From Areca catechu (lineage: Eukaryota > Streptophyta > Magnoliopsida > Arecales > Arecaceae), in assembly GCA_021397845.1 (NCBI GenBank), contig CM038052.1:33528501-33592500 (forward strand): a DNA stretch of 64,000 nt. The letters are read 5' to 3'. Positions within the stretch are counted from its first letter, which is position 1. Each line of letters begins with the position of its first letter. This document shows, one piece after another, positions 47,623 to 58,199 of the stretch. Under the pieces are notes generated by a model that searched no databases, had not been told where the DNA came from, and saw nothing but the letters and a program-made list of their open reading frames with translations. Made by a program: the position numbers and the translations under genes.

Positions 47623-49899
47623 ATGGCTCCGTCGAGTCGGATCCATTGTTTCTCTAGCAACCTTGATGAGGCAGGGGCCTCTCGAGCGAGGGACCCATCT
47701 TCCGATGAGGAGGATGAGGTTCCTCTCCAAGTTCGTAGAGGTCTCCACCCGACTAGAATAGTTATAGGAGGACCCAGGGTACCCCCTTCTACTTCTTCTG
47801 CTCTTGCGGCTACTCCTCCTGCTCCTTCACCTTCTTCCCTACCTTCTGGTTCGACTGGTCCCTCCAGCATCACCTCGATGATAACCAGGGAGGACCTTTC
47901 TTTGATTCAGGATACTTACGGGATCTTGGACTCCATATGACTCTCGATCCCGAGATCAGGGAAACGGTCATCTCCAGTGGCCCGGGTCGAATTGCCCTCT
48001 ATGAAGAATTCCTCCTTGGGGGCTTTGTCTGCCCCTACATCCTTTCTTCCTTTTATTCCTTGCCAACTACCAGCTCGTTCCTGCCCAGTTAGCTCTAAAC
48101 GCCATTAGGGTCATTGTCAGCTTTATAGTTTTTTGTCACTTCCACGTGATTATTGCCCGTTTTTCTTTGTTCAAGACTTTTTTCATTCTGAAGCACCACC
48201 CAACCGACGACGGGTGGTGGTTTCTTTCTCCCCACTCGAAGGGCATAAAATTTGACCTCCCCTCTTTCATCAAAAGATGGAAGAGCAGATACTTCTTTGC
48301 TTCGATAGGAGTAGACTGGGTCTGGAGTGATCCGGACTGGATCCCAATTCGTAACTTCCAGGTGGAGGCCTCCGATCAGGAAGTATACGACCAGCTTATC
48401 TCCAACAAGATCCTTTCCCTCGAGGTTCTATTGTTAGAGCATAACCTATTCGATGCCAAGGTTAGCCCAATCCGGTTGTTAGGTAAGCCTCTTGGCTTGC
48501 ACCTCTTCTTCTTCCGTAAGCCCTTTCAGATTTGAGGCTGACCCATACTCTCTTTTTTCTGCAGGCATGAAGTTCTTCGTAGACCAGCTCCTGGAGTCCA
48601 CCCAGAAGAGGAGTGCATCATCCAGGCCCAAGGAGGCCCCATCTAAGAGGGCCAGGGCAGAGCCCAGCCAGGGGCCCGGGCCCGTCGCATCTTCCAGGCA
48701 AGAGGGAAGAGCAGCTGGATCGACCTTCGAGTCTCCCTAGCAATAGGTCCAACTCTAGGGCCAGGAACCTGGTGCGACCATGCGGACCCAGCCTGTTGCT
48801 CCCACCATGGTCCAGATCCTAGATGCCATTGAGGTGGAAGCGAAGAGGGAAATAGGGAGGGAGTGACCACCACCAACACCATCAGGACCATCGACCATGG
48901 CAAACCCCCCACCAATGGCCGAGGTGCCCTCGATGACATTGCCTTCGGATACTATGGCAGTTCTGGCATCGTCGAACTCCGGGGCTTAACGGGCACTGAT
49001 CATGGTGCTGTCGAATGCGTCAGTCATCCAGGACCGCGCGTTGGCTGAGGGGATGATGGACTTTGATGTCTAGTCGCGCGACCACCACGAGAGGGGGGCA
49101 GGCTGCTGGCAGAGGCCATCCTCAGCATCTTTCCCCAGCTCTTCACGATAAGTCCTTCCTCTCATCATTGTCTCAGTTGAAATGCCATGACTGACACCCT
49201 CATTGATGCAGGCGGGACCGATATACTTTTGATCTGGGATTACTGTGCTCAGTGGGTGAAGAGGGAGGCCTAGCAAGAGCAGAAGATCAAATCACTGGGG
49301 GCCAAGGCCAAGGCACAATCGAAAGGGCTCAGGAAGTGGAAGAAAAGAACAAAGCCCTCCAAGCAAAGGTTCTTAGGGTGGAGAAGCGGGCCAGGGACTT
49401 TGAGGTGTCCTTGGTCATGGAGAAGGATCGGTCCATTTGCCGGGCGGAGGAGTCTGCTATGGAGGTGGCTCGATTGGAGGGGCGATCTCAAACCCTCCAA
49501 TCCCATATGGTGGTGGTGCTGGTTTGGGCATCGACGGCAAAGGAGAAAGTAGTCGGGGTGGTGACACTGATGGAGGCCACCAAGAAGGAGGCCGCTAAGC
49601 GGTGCCAAAATTAGGGCCTTAGTAGAGTTCATCGATGAGATCCGGGAGGCAGCCATGGACTCCTTCATCAAGGGGTTTGAGGTTTGCAGGTCTCGGGTGG
49701 CACAGGCCTTTCCGGAGTTGAAGCTAGATGAGATTGTCATCCCCATAGCTCCAGGCGAAAGTCCGAGGAGGCAAGGGCTCCAACAAAGGTGACTGAGATG
49801 GAGCCCGCAACTGCCGGGCAGTTAGTTTCGCCTACAGAGGTCCAAGAGGATGCCGGCGTGCCCGCTTGCCATCCCGAGAAGGAGCCAGCAGAGCAGTAA
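47623..49899 (+). pseudogene. Antisense gene of gypsy element 2 (Transposase_28-like, spliced)
   Basis: Plus strand, opposite to pol. It starts MAPSSRIHCFSSNLDEAGAS with an acidic Ser-rich N-terminus and has a frameshift near 47935. Then come GFVCPYILSSFYS, FSLFKTFFILKHHPTDDGWW and FDLPSFIKRWKSRYFFASIG (48146-48482), the Transposase_28-type domain. A GT-AG intron at 48483-48564 joins it to MKFFVDQLLESTQKRS and a basic stretch. A Glu/Lys coiled coil follows (49290-49610), then FIKGFEVCRSRVAQAFPEL and a C-terminus ending at TAA 49897-49899. Several frameshifts and stops are present. Confidence 0.7.
48483..48564 (+). other. Intron of the antisense gene in gypsy element 2, 82 bp
   Basis: TTGTTAG|GTAAGC ... 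TTTTTTCTGCAG|GCATGAAG. Strong donor, polypyrimidine tract and acceptor. Phase 1; splicing joins two open frames. Confidence 0.8.
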
Positions 49900-50349
49900 C
49901 TCCATGCCTAAGGACCTTTTCGTAGTATACTTTTTTGGCCCTTTGTACTTAGGAATTTTTCATTTCTTTTGGCACCACCTGGCTTGTTAGGGGTCCTTCA
50001 ATAATGTAACTACTTCGTTCTACTTCAATGAAGTTCCTTTTCTCCCACTGAATTCCTGTGTTTCTTGTTCTCCCGGTGTTCTTCCGTAGTTGCTTGAGCA
50101 CTAGTCTTTGCCATAGCCACTCGTCCGAGGGTCTCCAAGCTCCGGTGCTTCCCCGGGAGGCCTTCAACGTAGCAAATAATTTAGAAAGAAATTAGAAGTT
50201 CTATGAGTTACCTTCATCGTGCTAGGATCCTTGCCGGAGGGCCCCAGACATTTGCCAGGGGCTAGGTGCCCATCTTAGGGACTTCCCGGCCATGTCGAAA
50301 GTTGGTGGATGAGTAGAAGGGGCCTAAGAGAAATGAGAGATTGTCCTTG

Positions 50350-50880
50350 CCGGTTCGGGACTACATTAAGTTGGGGGATCTGGCTTGAGGAATCTTAGAA
50401 TTGCCATTGTTGGTCCAGCTGGTGAAGTGAGGAGATTCTGGAATGTCCTGGCTTGTCAACACCGACTGGGAGTTCGACGGATAGAGTGCGGGGCTTCTGG
50501 AGTTTTCTGGCTTGTCGTCGTCGGACTGGGAGTCCGTCAGATAGAGTGAGGGGCTTTTAGAGTTTCCCGGCTTGCCATCATCGAATTGGGAGCCCAACTG
50601 ATAGAGTGCGGGGCTTCTGGAGTTTCCTGGCTTGGCATCGCCAGACTAGAAGTCCAGCAGATAGAGTGTAGGGCTTTTGGATTTTTCGGCTTGCCGTCGC
50701 CAGACTGGAGGTCCAGCAGATAGAGTGCGGGGCTTCTGGAGTTTCTCGGCTCGCCGTCACCGGACTGGGAGTCTGGTGGATAGAGTGCGGGGTTTCTGGA
50801 GTTTCGCGGCTTGCCATCTCCAAGCTGGGAGTCCAGTGGATAGAGTGCAAGGCTTCTGGAGTTTCCCGGCTTCGTGGTGC
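50350..50880 (-). repeat. 60-bp tandem array in the 3' untranslated part of gypsy element 2
   Basis: About nine copies of a 59-60-bp unit, plus strand AGATAGAGTGCGGGGCTTCT, GGAGTTTCCCGGCTTGCCAT, CGCCGGACTGGGAGTCCAGC. Frames stay open on both strands because the unit is a multiple of three. Confidence 0.88.
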
Positions 50881-50984
50881 GGCACCTAGGGTTGGGCAAT
50901 AGTATTCCTACACAGGAAAAGACAACGTTATGCCAAAAAAATTTTCATTAATAGGAGAAGTGCTTACATCATTGGCAGTACATC

Positions 50985-52200
50985 TTTAGATTGTTGGCAT
51001 TCAAGTTTGCAGGAATCGGGCGCCACCAAGTTTAGCGAGGTAATAGGCCCCATGGGGATGGGCCTTGATTACTCTATAAGGGCCCTCCCAGTTGGGGGAG
51101 AGCTTACCACATTCCCCAGGCTGAGAGGCTTCAGCCTGTCGCAATACCAGATCTCCCGGGTAGGTCTTTGGTTTTACTCGAGAATTATAGTACCAGGCCA
51201 CCCACTATCGGTAGGCTGCCATGTGAAGATGAGCCTTATCCCTTGTTTCTTCAAGGAGGTCTAGATTGAGTAGAATACGAGCTGGGTTCTTGGCCTCATC
51301 ATATTGCTCTATCCGCAATGTGGGTAAACCCAGTTCCACCGGAATTACGGCTTCAGTGCCGAAGATGAGGTTGAAAGGCATCTCGTCGGTGGCCATCCGG
51401 GGCATGGTGTGGTATCCCAAAGGATGCTGAAAGTTCTTCAACCCACCTACCTTTGGCCTGGTCTAGCCTAGCTTGGAGCCCCTGGAGGATAGTCCGGTTG
51501 GTCACCTCAGCCTCCCTATTGGTCTGGGGGTGAGCCATCGAGGTAAAGCGATGACAAATATTAAGGTTGGTGCAGAACTCTTCGAATATCCGATTATCGA
51601 ATTGCCTTTCGTTGTCAATGATTATAGTGTGAGGAAGCCCGAAATGATAAATGATTGATTTCTAGAAGAAAGACCTGACCTTGGCTTCAGTAATCCGTGC
51701 TAGCAGTTCGACCTTGACTCACTTGGTGAAGTAGTCGATGGCCACTATTAGAAATCTATGCTGCCCAGACATGGGGGGAAGGGACTTAAGATGTCCATTC
51801 CCCACTAAGCGAATGGCCAGGGGGCGGAGAGCTGGGAAAGTGGCATGACCAGCTGACGTTGGATGCAGGTGTGCCGTTGGCAGTGATCACATTTCTTTAC
51901 AAGGTCAGCACATCTTCTCTCATAGTCTCCCAGTAGTATCCTTGGCGGAGGGCTTTGTATGCTAATGTCTTACCCCCACATGGTTCTCGTAGAGACCTTC
52001 ATGTATTTCCTAGAGAATGAAGGTTGCCTTTGAGGGCCTTAAATACTTCAGAAGTGGATAGGAATGGGACCTGTGGTAGAGCTGCCCATCCATTAACACA
52101 AAGCATGCAGCTTTCTTCTTGATGAGGCCGACTTCTAGGCGATCCTCGGGCAGGGTTTTCGATGATATTCTGATGTATCAGTCCATCCAGCTGGGCTCTG
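50985..52200 (-). pseudogene. Integrase of gypsy element 2
   Basis: Minus strand: the core region near 51.7 kb contains FTK(W)VKVE-like sequence. Then come AHPQTNREAEVTNRTILQGL (51538-51480), the third catalytic region; MATDEMPFNLIFGTEAVIPV; and the C-terminal YNSRVKPKTYPGDLVLRQAE and NWEGPYRVIKAHPHGAYYLA. Frame changes occur between the pieces. Confidence 0.85.
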
Positions 52201-52243
52201 GGGTGACTTGCTGGACCTCCCCAGGGGTCTCATAACTGAGAGC

Positions 52244-53130
52244 CTAAAGGTACTCAATGTAGGCATGCCCTAGCAACAAGTCCGGTAGAGTCACGAGCCT
52301 AAAGAGGGCATCCGCGCGAGCATTTTCCCCATGAGGAATATGGGAGATGTTGAAGTGCCGGAAACTTGCTGTGCTCGAGCATACTTGCTCCAAGTACTTT
52401 GACATTTGAGGGTCTTGGGCTTCGAATTCTTTCGAGACCTGCCCAGCCACTAGTTGAGAGTCGGTGAAGACCCTTAAGTTGGGTGCATCCAGCTCGTGGG
52501 AGACTCTCAGTCCCATGAGGAGTGCCTCATACTCTGCCTGGTTATTGGTGGCTTTGAACTGGAAACGAAGTGCACACTCGACTACGACCCTGTCATGATT
52601 GATGAGGATGGGGCCTGCTTCACTCCCTCCTGCATTGGATGCGCCATCCACGTGGAGGACCCTGACATCCTCCTTGGTCGGGGGCTCCACCTGATCCCCC
52701 AGTGGGGCTATCTCCAGTTCTTCACCCATGCTGGTACACTCAACCAGGAAATCGACCAGCACTTGTGCCTTCTAAGATGGCCTTGGCCAGTAAGTGATGT
52801 TGAACTCACTAAGCTTCAGCGCCCACTTGGCCAGATGCCCGGACATGTCCGGATGGCTGAGTATGGCTCTTAGCGGTTGGTCCGTCAAAACCATGATCAG
52901 GTGAGCTTGGAAGTATGGCCTCAGGCGTTGAGCAAACATAATGAGTGCGAAAATCAATTTTTTGGAGCAGGCGTACCTAACCTCGGCATCTCGGAGAAGC
53001 TTGCTAGCATAGTATACCACCTTCTAAACTCCATCATATCTGAGTGGACAAGGATCACGCTGATGGCCCTTGGGGAGACTGCCAGGTATAGGAGGAGTTC
53101 TCTCCATCTTTCGGCCTAGAGAGCAGGGGT
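52244..53130 (-). pseudogene. Two RNase H domains of gypsy element 2
   Basis: First domain: VYYASKLLRDAEVRYA, then VLTDQPLRAILSHPDMSGHL (53020-52772). Second domain: VLHVDGASNAGGSEAGPILI, NNQAEYEALLMGLRVSHEL, RVFTDSQLVAGQV, then ENARADALFRLV (52762-52244). The second domain keeps the D-G-A-S and D-S-Q catalytic positions and is open for 172 residues. Confidence 0.88.
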
Positions 53131-53139
53131 GGTGATGCC

Positions 53140-53990
53140 AGGAACATTTTCAGTTTCTCGAAGGCTTCTCGACATTCCTCCATTTAGGCGAAGTCGTGTA
53201 CCTTGCGCAGCGCCTTGAAGAATGGCAGACAGCGATCAGCAGAGTGCAAAATGAACTGACTCAAGGCTACAATCCGGCTGGTAAGATGTTGGACTTGCTT
53301 CTTCGAGCTGGGATGCTCCATATTGATGATCGCTAGGACCTTCTCAGGGTTGGCTTTGATTCCTCTCTAAGTGACCATGAAGCCCAGGAACTTCCCGGTT
53401 GCCACACCGAAGGTGCACTTGGCCGGGTTCAACTTTATCTATTAAAGGTGGAGGTTATGGAAAGCCTCCGTCAGGTCTGCAACATGGTCCGACTTTGTCT
53501 TACTCATGATATGTATGTCGTCCACATAAACTTGCATGCTGCGATCAATTTGGTCTTGAAAGACCTTGTCAACCAGCCACTGATATGTGGCTCCGGCGCT
53601 CTTCAGATCGAATGACATCATCTTGTAGCAATACATCCCATGGTCTATGATGAAGGCAGTGTGCTCTTCATTCTCTGGGTGCATCCGGATTTGATTATAC
53701 TTGGAGAACGCATCTATGAAGGAGAGTAAGCGATGCCCTGAGGCGTCCACCAGCTGGTCGATATTCGAAAGTGGAAAGCTGTACTTTGGGCCAGCTCTGT
53801 TGAGGTTGGTGTAGTCCACACAGATTCTCCACTTTCCGTTAGTTTTCTTGACCATGACTACGTTCGCTAGCTAGCTAGGATATTGCATTTCACGAATGAA
53901 GCTAACTGCGAGGAGCTTCTCCACTTTCTCGTTGACTGCCCTCTACCTCTCGGAGCAAAACTTCTCTTCTTCTGCTAGATTGGACGGCAC
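53140..53990 (-). pseudogene. Reverse transcriptase of gypsy element 2
   Basis: The open minus-strand frame 53855-53442 reads VKKTNGKWRICVDYTNLN, then LLSFIDAFSKYNQI, then GATYQWLVDKVF. The catalytic YVDD is at 53528-53517. The upstream and downstream parts are frameshifted. Confidence 0.9.
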
Positions 53991-54138
53991 TTTGGATCAA
54001 TGTTTAACTTATGAGTAATGATGTCAGAGGGGATACCTAGCATATCTGCCGGGCCCCAATCTATACCGTTCGCATTCACTCGAAGGAAATTCAACAGGCG
54101 AGCCCACTCTTCTTCTTGCATCTAGGCCCTGATCTGTA

Positions 54139-54730
54139 TCATCTTTGATGGATCTGCATCGAGGGGACATGATAACAGGCGCTCGACTGGGCCACCCTTG
54201 GGGTCCTGCATTCTTTGGTAGTCGAGGTTGCCGACATCGGGGTCCTCCTCGGCACTCCTGGCTCCGGGGATGGCTTGCAAGCAATGTTGAATCGGCTGAG
54301 ATTCCCCCTCACCTCTCCTACGTCATAGGGGCCGAGGAATTGTATCAACAGCCACTTTGTAGATATGATCGTGTCGAGCAGGTTGAGCCTGGTGCGGCCA
54401 AGAATTATGTTGTAGGCCAAAGGGAGCCTAACAACCATAAAGGTCATCATGACCGTACTTTGTCGAGATGGTGACCTGGCCATGACAGGGAGAGTGATCT
54501 CTCCTTCAACCCCCACTGAGTCTCTAGTAAAACCGACAAGGGGTATGCACCGGCTTTAGTTGAGCAGAAGACAAATTCATCATGGAGAAGGCATCGTAAA
54601 AAAGGACATCAATCGAACTTTCACTGTTGACCATAATCCACTTTATAGGATGCCTTGCTATTATCATTTCGTCAATAACAGCATCGTTATTTATATTTTC
54701 ATCCCTAGGTCCCTTCTCCCCCATAGGGGA
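54139..54730 (-). pseudogene. Protease of gypsy element 2
   Basis: Minus strand: IKWIMVNSESSIDVLFYDAF at about 54.65 kb, where intact relatives have VDSGSSADVLFYD, so the catalytic triplet D-S-G is changed to N-S-E. It continues in another frame with VRLPLAYNIILGRTRLN. Confidence 0.8.
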
Positions 54731-54879
54731 TTACATTTTCGACCCTTCGCCCACTCGGGTTCTCTTGGAAGCGCACTCTATTCTTCAAGATATCATACCC
54801 ACAGGCTTCTCGGTGGGTCGGTTGTCAACTGGAGGGACAGGAGGAAGAGCTATGAGTACCTGAGATTTTGCAGGGACCT

Positions 54880-56420
54880 TACCCCCCACGAACTTTCAGA
54901 GGTAGCCTTTCCTTATCAGATCTTCAATCTTCCTTTTGAGGTGACGGCATTCCTCGGTGTCGTGACCATGGTCGCAATGAAATTGACAGTACTTCGACTT
55001 GTCGCGATCACTGGATGGCCTCAGTGGGGGAGGGTGGCATAAGTTGCACTCGCCCTTGATCTTTATGAGGATCTTTGACCTCGGGACGAGGAGAGGAGTG
55101 TATCTTTCCTTCGGGATGGGGCCGCTCTTCGACTTCGGATCTGTTCAGAGGTTCAGGGTAGGCTCGGGCCTCCGTACTCCGGAGGTCTCTCCCAGAGGCT
55201 GCTACTTTGATGGCTTCCCCTCCAACTTTTTCCTAGTGCGGTCTGCCTCTCCTCCGCATGAATGTACTTGTGGACTCGGAGGAGGAGGTCAGAGTAAGTC
55301 TTCGATAGTTTTTTATCCAGGGAGTAGGTCAGGCTGGATGCTCTGAGCCCCTTTTTAATGCCAGCATGGTAACGGGCTGATCTAAATTATAGATTTACAG
55401 GGCGACAACCTTGAAACGAGCCACGTAGTCCCGTAAGGGCTCATGGTCCTATTGCCTAATAGAGAAAAGGCTGTCAGCTTCTCGTGGTACCTTCCGGCAG
55501 GCATCAAAGTGTGCCACGAACTTTCTTTTCAGCTATGCAAAGGAGCTGATACTTTCAAGCTCAAGGCAGGTAAACCAGACTTGAGCTGCCTTTCGAAGCA
55601 TGGCTAGGAAGGCAATACAGAGGAGGGCATCCGTCACCCCCTATACTCTTATGAGAGCCTTATAGCGCTCCAGGTGGTCAAGGGGGTCAATGGTCCCATC
55701 ATAGGGGTCTACTTGAGGCATACGGAACCAGTTAGGGATCGGTTCCTCTTGGATCTCTCGGGAGAAAGGGAGATGGGTGTCATGGCCCATTGGCTCACGG
55801 GGGGAGCCCTACTTGTTGGCAAATTGGTGGGACATTCCGCCAGCTTATGCTTTTGTTCCTACAGGTACTTTTTAGCCAAGCACCTGATAGCCTCGTTGGT
55901 GGAACCTTCCACCGAGGCTATCGAAGGAGATGGGGATGTCAGCTGAGGGGGGTCATGATGGGAGGCCTTGCCTCGATGGTGCTTGCGATGCCTAGTGGCA
56001 TCATGGTCGGAGATCGACTCTCCCGGTCAGCTGACCCACTCCACTGCCTCTTTGCCGGGGTTCAGTGACTTCCCCGGGGATCAATTATGGCTCGCGGGTG
56101 CGACGGCCTTCCTTGAAAGGAATGCAAGCTACCGCGAGGCCCAGTGACTGGACCTATCGGTGTCCCCGACTGTTGCTGGGTGGCTAAGTATTGATGCCGA
56201 TATTGTAATTGCCGCATTACCACGGTTAGAGTCTAGATCTGCTAGATGAGCGCGGCTAGCTAGGAGTCCACCATAGGCGGCTGTGGTGGAGTGGGGAGTT
56301 CCCTCTCTAGGCTATGCACGGCCCCGTGAGAAAGAAGGTCCCCCGCACGGTTGGTGGAGGTTTCCCGCGTGCATGTCACCACCATGTCACGGGTGGAGCT
56401 GGTTTGAGGGACTAGTTTTT
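54880..56420 (-). pseudogene. gag of gypsy element 2
   Basis: A minus-strand frame of 62 residues starts just after the PBS (56448-56260). Further on it reads MRQLQYRHQYLATQQQSG, then IPNWFRMPQVDPYDGTIDPL near 55.7 kb and FLAMLRKAAQVWFTCLEL near 55.6 kb, a gypsy capsid. A CQFHCDHGHDTEECRHLKRK knuckle region lies near 54.97 kb. Frameshifts and several stops are present. Confidence 0.8.
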
Positions 56421-56436
56421 CCTTCATGGTGCACCA
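56421..56436 (-). promoter_or_regulatory. Primer binding site of gypsy element 2
   Basis: Minus strand TGGTGCACCATGAAGG, a few bases inside the 5' LTR, at the same offset (after GAT) as in gypsy element 1. The tRNA was not identified. Confidence 0.6.
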
Positions 56437-56439
56437 ATC

Positions 56440-58082
56440 TGTTGCCACTTAGATTGTCATGGCCCATAGCTCCTACGTGGTGTCGGGATGTACCTTCTTT
56501 GCCTGGTGTCCGACACATGTGCCCAGTCTTGCAAAAGAAAGGAGACCGGGGCCGGGGATCCGGTGAGGGCACTCTGATGGTCAAGTCAGTGGGACGATCT
56601 AAGAGAACAGATCCTCTGAGGTAGATCTCAAGTTGGTCTCCACTCTTAGAGGTTTTGAAAGAAAAGAATGAAGTGAGAATTTTGGTGGAGGAAGAGAGCT
56701 TGAGCAATGGTGGCTGTATCCGTTGGGACTCTTCCGATGAGTTCTCTGGTAGCCTCAGAGCGCTCTTTCTTGCTACCCCTTCCTCTACCTATTCTTGCTT
56801 ACCTCCTTCAAAGGCCCTCTCCCTTTCTTATAGATGGAAGGTACTATATGTTACCAGCCTTAGGCTCGCCCTCCCCTCCTCACCTCCTTCGGGGATGCTA
56901 CGAGGTCAACGATGGGTGGTGTTTGGGGATCGCACCCGAGCCCCTCTTCCTTCATGGCCGAAAGTTATATCGTGAGCTCTGACACCCTGATAGGATGCCC
57001 TGTTTGGAAAAACTTGACAGCCTCGATCCGGGGTAGACGCTCTAGGACTCGAGCCATCTTGTGCAGCCTTCTTCTTCAAGGTGGTGTAGATGGTCGGTGG
57101 AGGGGCACGGTGTCTCGAGTGGCGCATCCTTTCTCAACTGGTGTAAACAATGGCCTGAAGGGACCTTGGTGCCCTGGTGAGATGGTTCCCCGTAGGTCGG
57201 CGTGCTCTCCCTTCATAAGCTTCGGGTAGTGTGCCGCTACCCGCCTGGTGTACCAGCTTCATGGTCGACCTTGACTATGGGTCAACTTCGAGCCGGGCGC
57301 CCTTCTCAGCCAAAGGCCATGTAGCTCGAGGGAGCTCGACTTCGATTGGGGACTCGATCCTGAGCGAGTCACTCTAGTGGAAGGGTTCAAGGCTCGAGGA
57401 GTGAAGCGAGAGCTCGACTTCAACTGGGACTCAACCCTGAGGGAGTCACCCCGATGGAAGGGCTCAAAGTTCGAGGAGCAGGAGCTCGATTTCAGTCGGG
57501 GGCTCGACCTTGAGAGGGCCACCTCGGCAGAAGGGTTCGAGGCTGGAGGAGTGAAGCGGAGCTCGACTTTGGCCGGGACTCGACCCTAAGGGAGCCACCT
57601 CGGTGGAAGGGCTCGAAGCTGGAGGAACGGGAGCTCGACTTCGATTGGGGGCTCGACCCTGAGGGAGCCACCCTGGTGGAAGGGTTCAAGGCTCGAGGAG
57701 CGAAGCGGGAACTCAATTTTGATCATGGACTCGACCCTAAGAGAGCCACCCAGGCAGAAGGGCTTGAAGCTTGAGGAGCGAAGCGGGAGCTCAACTTTGG
57801 TTAGGGACTCGACCCTGTAGGAGCCACCCTAGTGGAAGGGCTCGAAGCTCGAGGAGCGATGCAAGAGCTCAACTTCGACCGAGGACTCGACCCTGAGGGA
57901 GCCACCCGGTGGAAGGGCTCGAAGTCGAGGAGCGAGAGCTTGACTTTGGTCGAGGGCTCAACCTGAGGGATCCACCCCGACGGAAGGACTCGAGGCTCGA
58001 GGAGCGAGATTGGAGTGGCGATCCTTGCCGGCGTGACTTCCAGCTGGGTTCGAGGACTCCACATCAGCGATTTGCCATATCA
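56440..58082 (-). repeat. 5' LTR of gypsy element 2 (minus orientation)
   Basis: Plus-strand ends are TGTTGCCACTT and TGCCATATCA. It carries about nine copies of a 72/78-bp tandem unit at about 57330-58015. Confidence 0.9.
57330..58015 (-). repeat. 72/78-bp tandem array in the other gypsy 2 LTR
   Basis: Same unit types as in the partner LTR, again about nine copies, with private substitutions. Confidence 0.85.
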
Positions 58083-58199
58083 CTAAGCATTAGTCAATTT
58101 TGTGACAGAGATTTTAAAGTAGTTTTTGAATCATCCCTTTGCATGGTTTCTAGTCCTGATGATAATGGAGTGAAATTCATTGGAAATAGGCATAGCAAC
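58083..58199 (+). pseudogene. Copia element 2 continues: GAG-pre-integrase start
   Basis: Reads LSISQFCDRDFKVVFESSLC and VSSPDDNGVKFIGNR, the direct continuation of the copia sequence interrupted at 45457. It stops at the copia 3 insertion. Confidence 0.8.

Larger units (their letters stand above)
45458..58082 (-). mobile_element. Ty3/gypsy element 2, Tat-type, minus strand
   Basis: Two direct LTRs, 1,646 and 1,643 bp, lie at 45458-47103 and 56440-58082. They are flanked by cttag (45453-45457) and ctaag (58083-58087), a 5-bp duplication with one change. On the minus strand: PBS, gag, protease, RT, two RNase H domains, integrase, 60-bp array, antisense gene, PPT. It sits inside the protease/GAG-pre-integrase region of copia element 2. 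It is similar in plan to gypsy element 1 but clearly a different family, since the LTRs and arrays are unrelated. Confidence 0.92.
39914..58199 (+). mobile_element. SIRE/Maximus-like copia element 2, split by three later insertions
   Basis: The 5' LTR at 39914-41368 is related to that of copia element 1. A Met-tRNA PBS and a gag gene follow. The copia sequence is broken at 41791/43881 by a solo LTR, at 45457/58083 by gypsy element 2, and at about 58199 by copia element 3. Reading across each gap restores the copia sequence. Its integrase, RT and 3' LTR are not in the window. Confidence 0.88.

Noticed and set aside
50537..50899. 120-residue repetitive minus-strand frame
   Set aside because: Product of the 60-bp array, not a gene.
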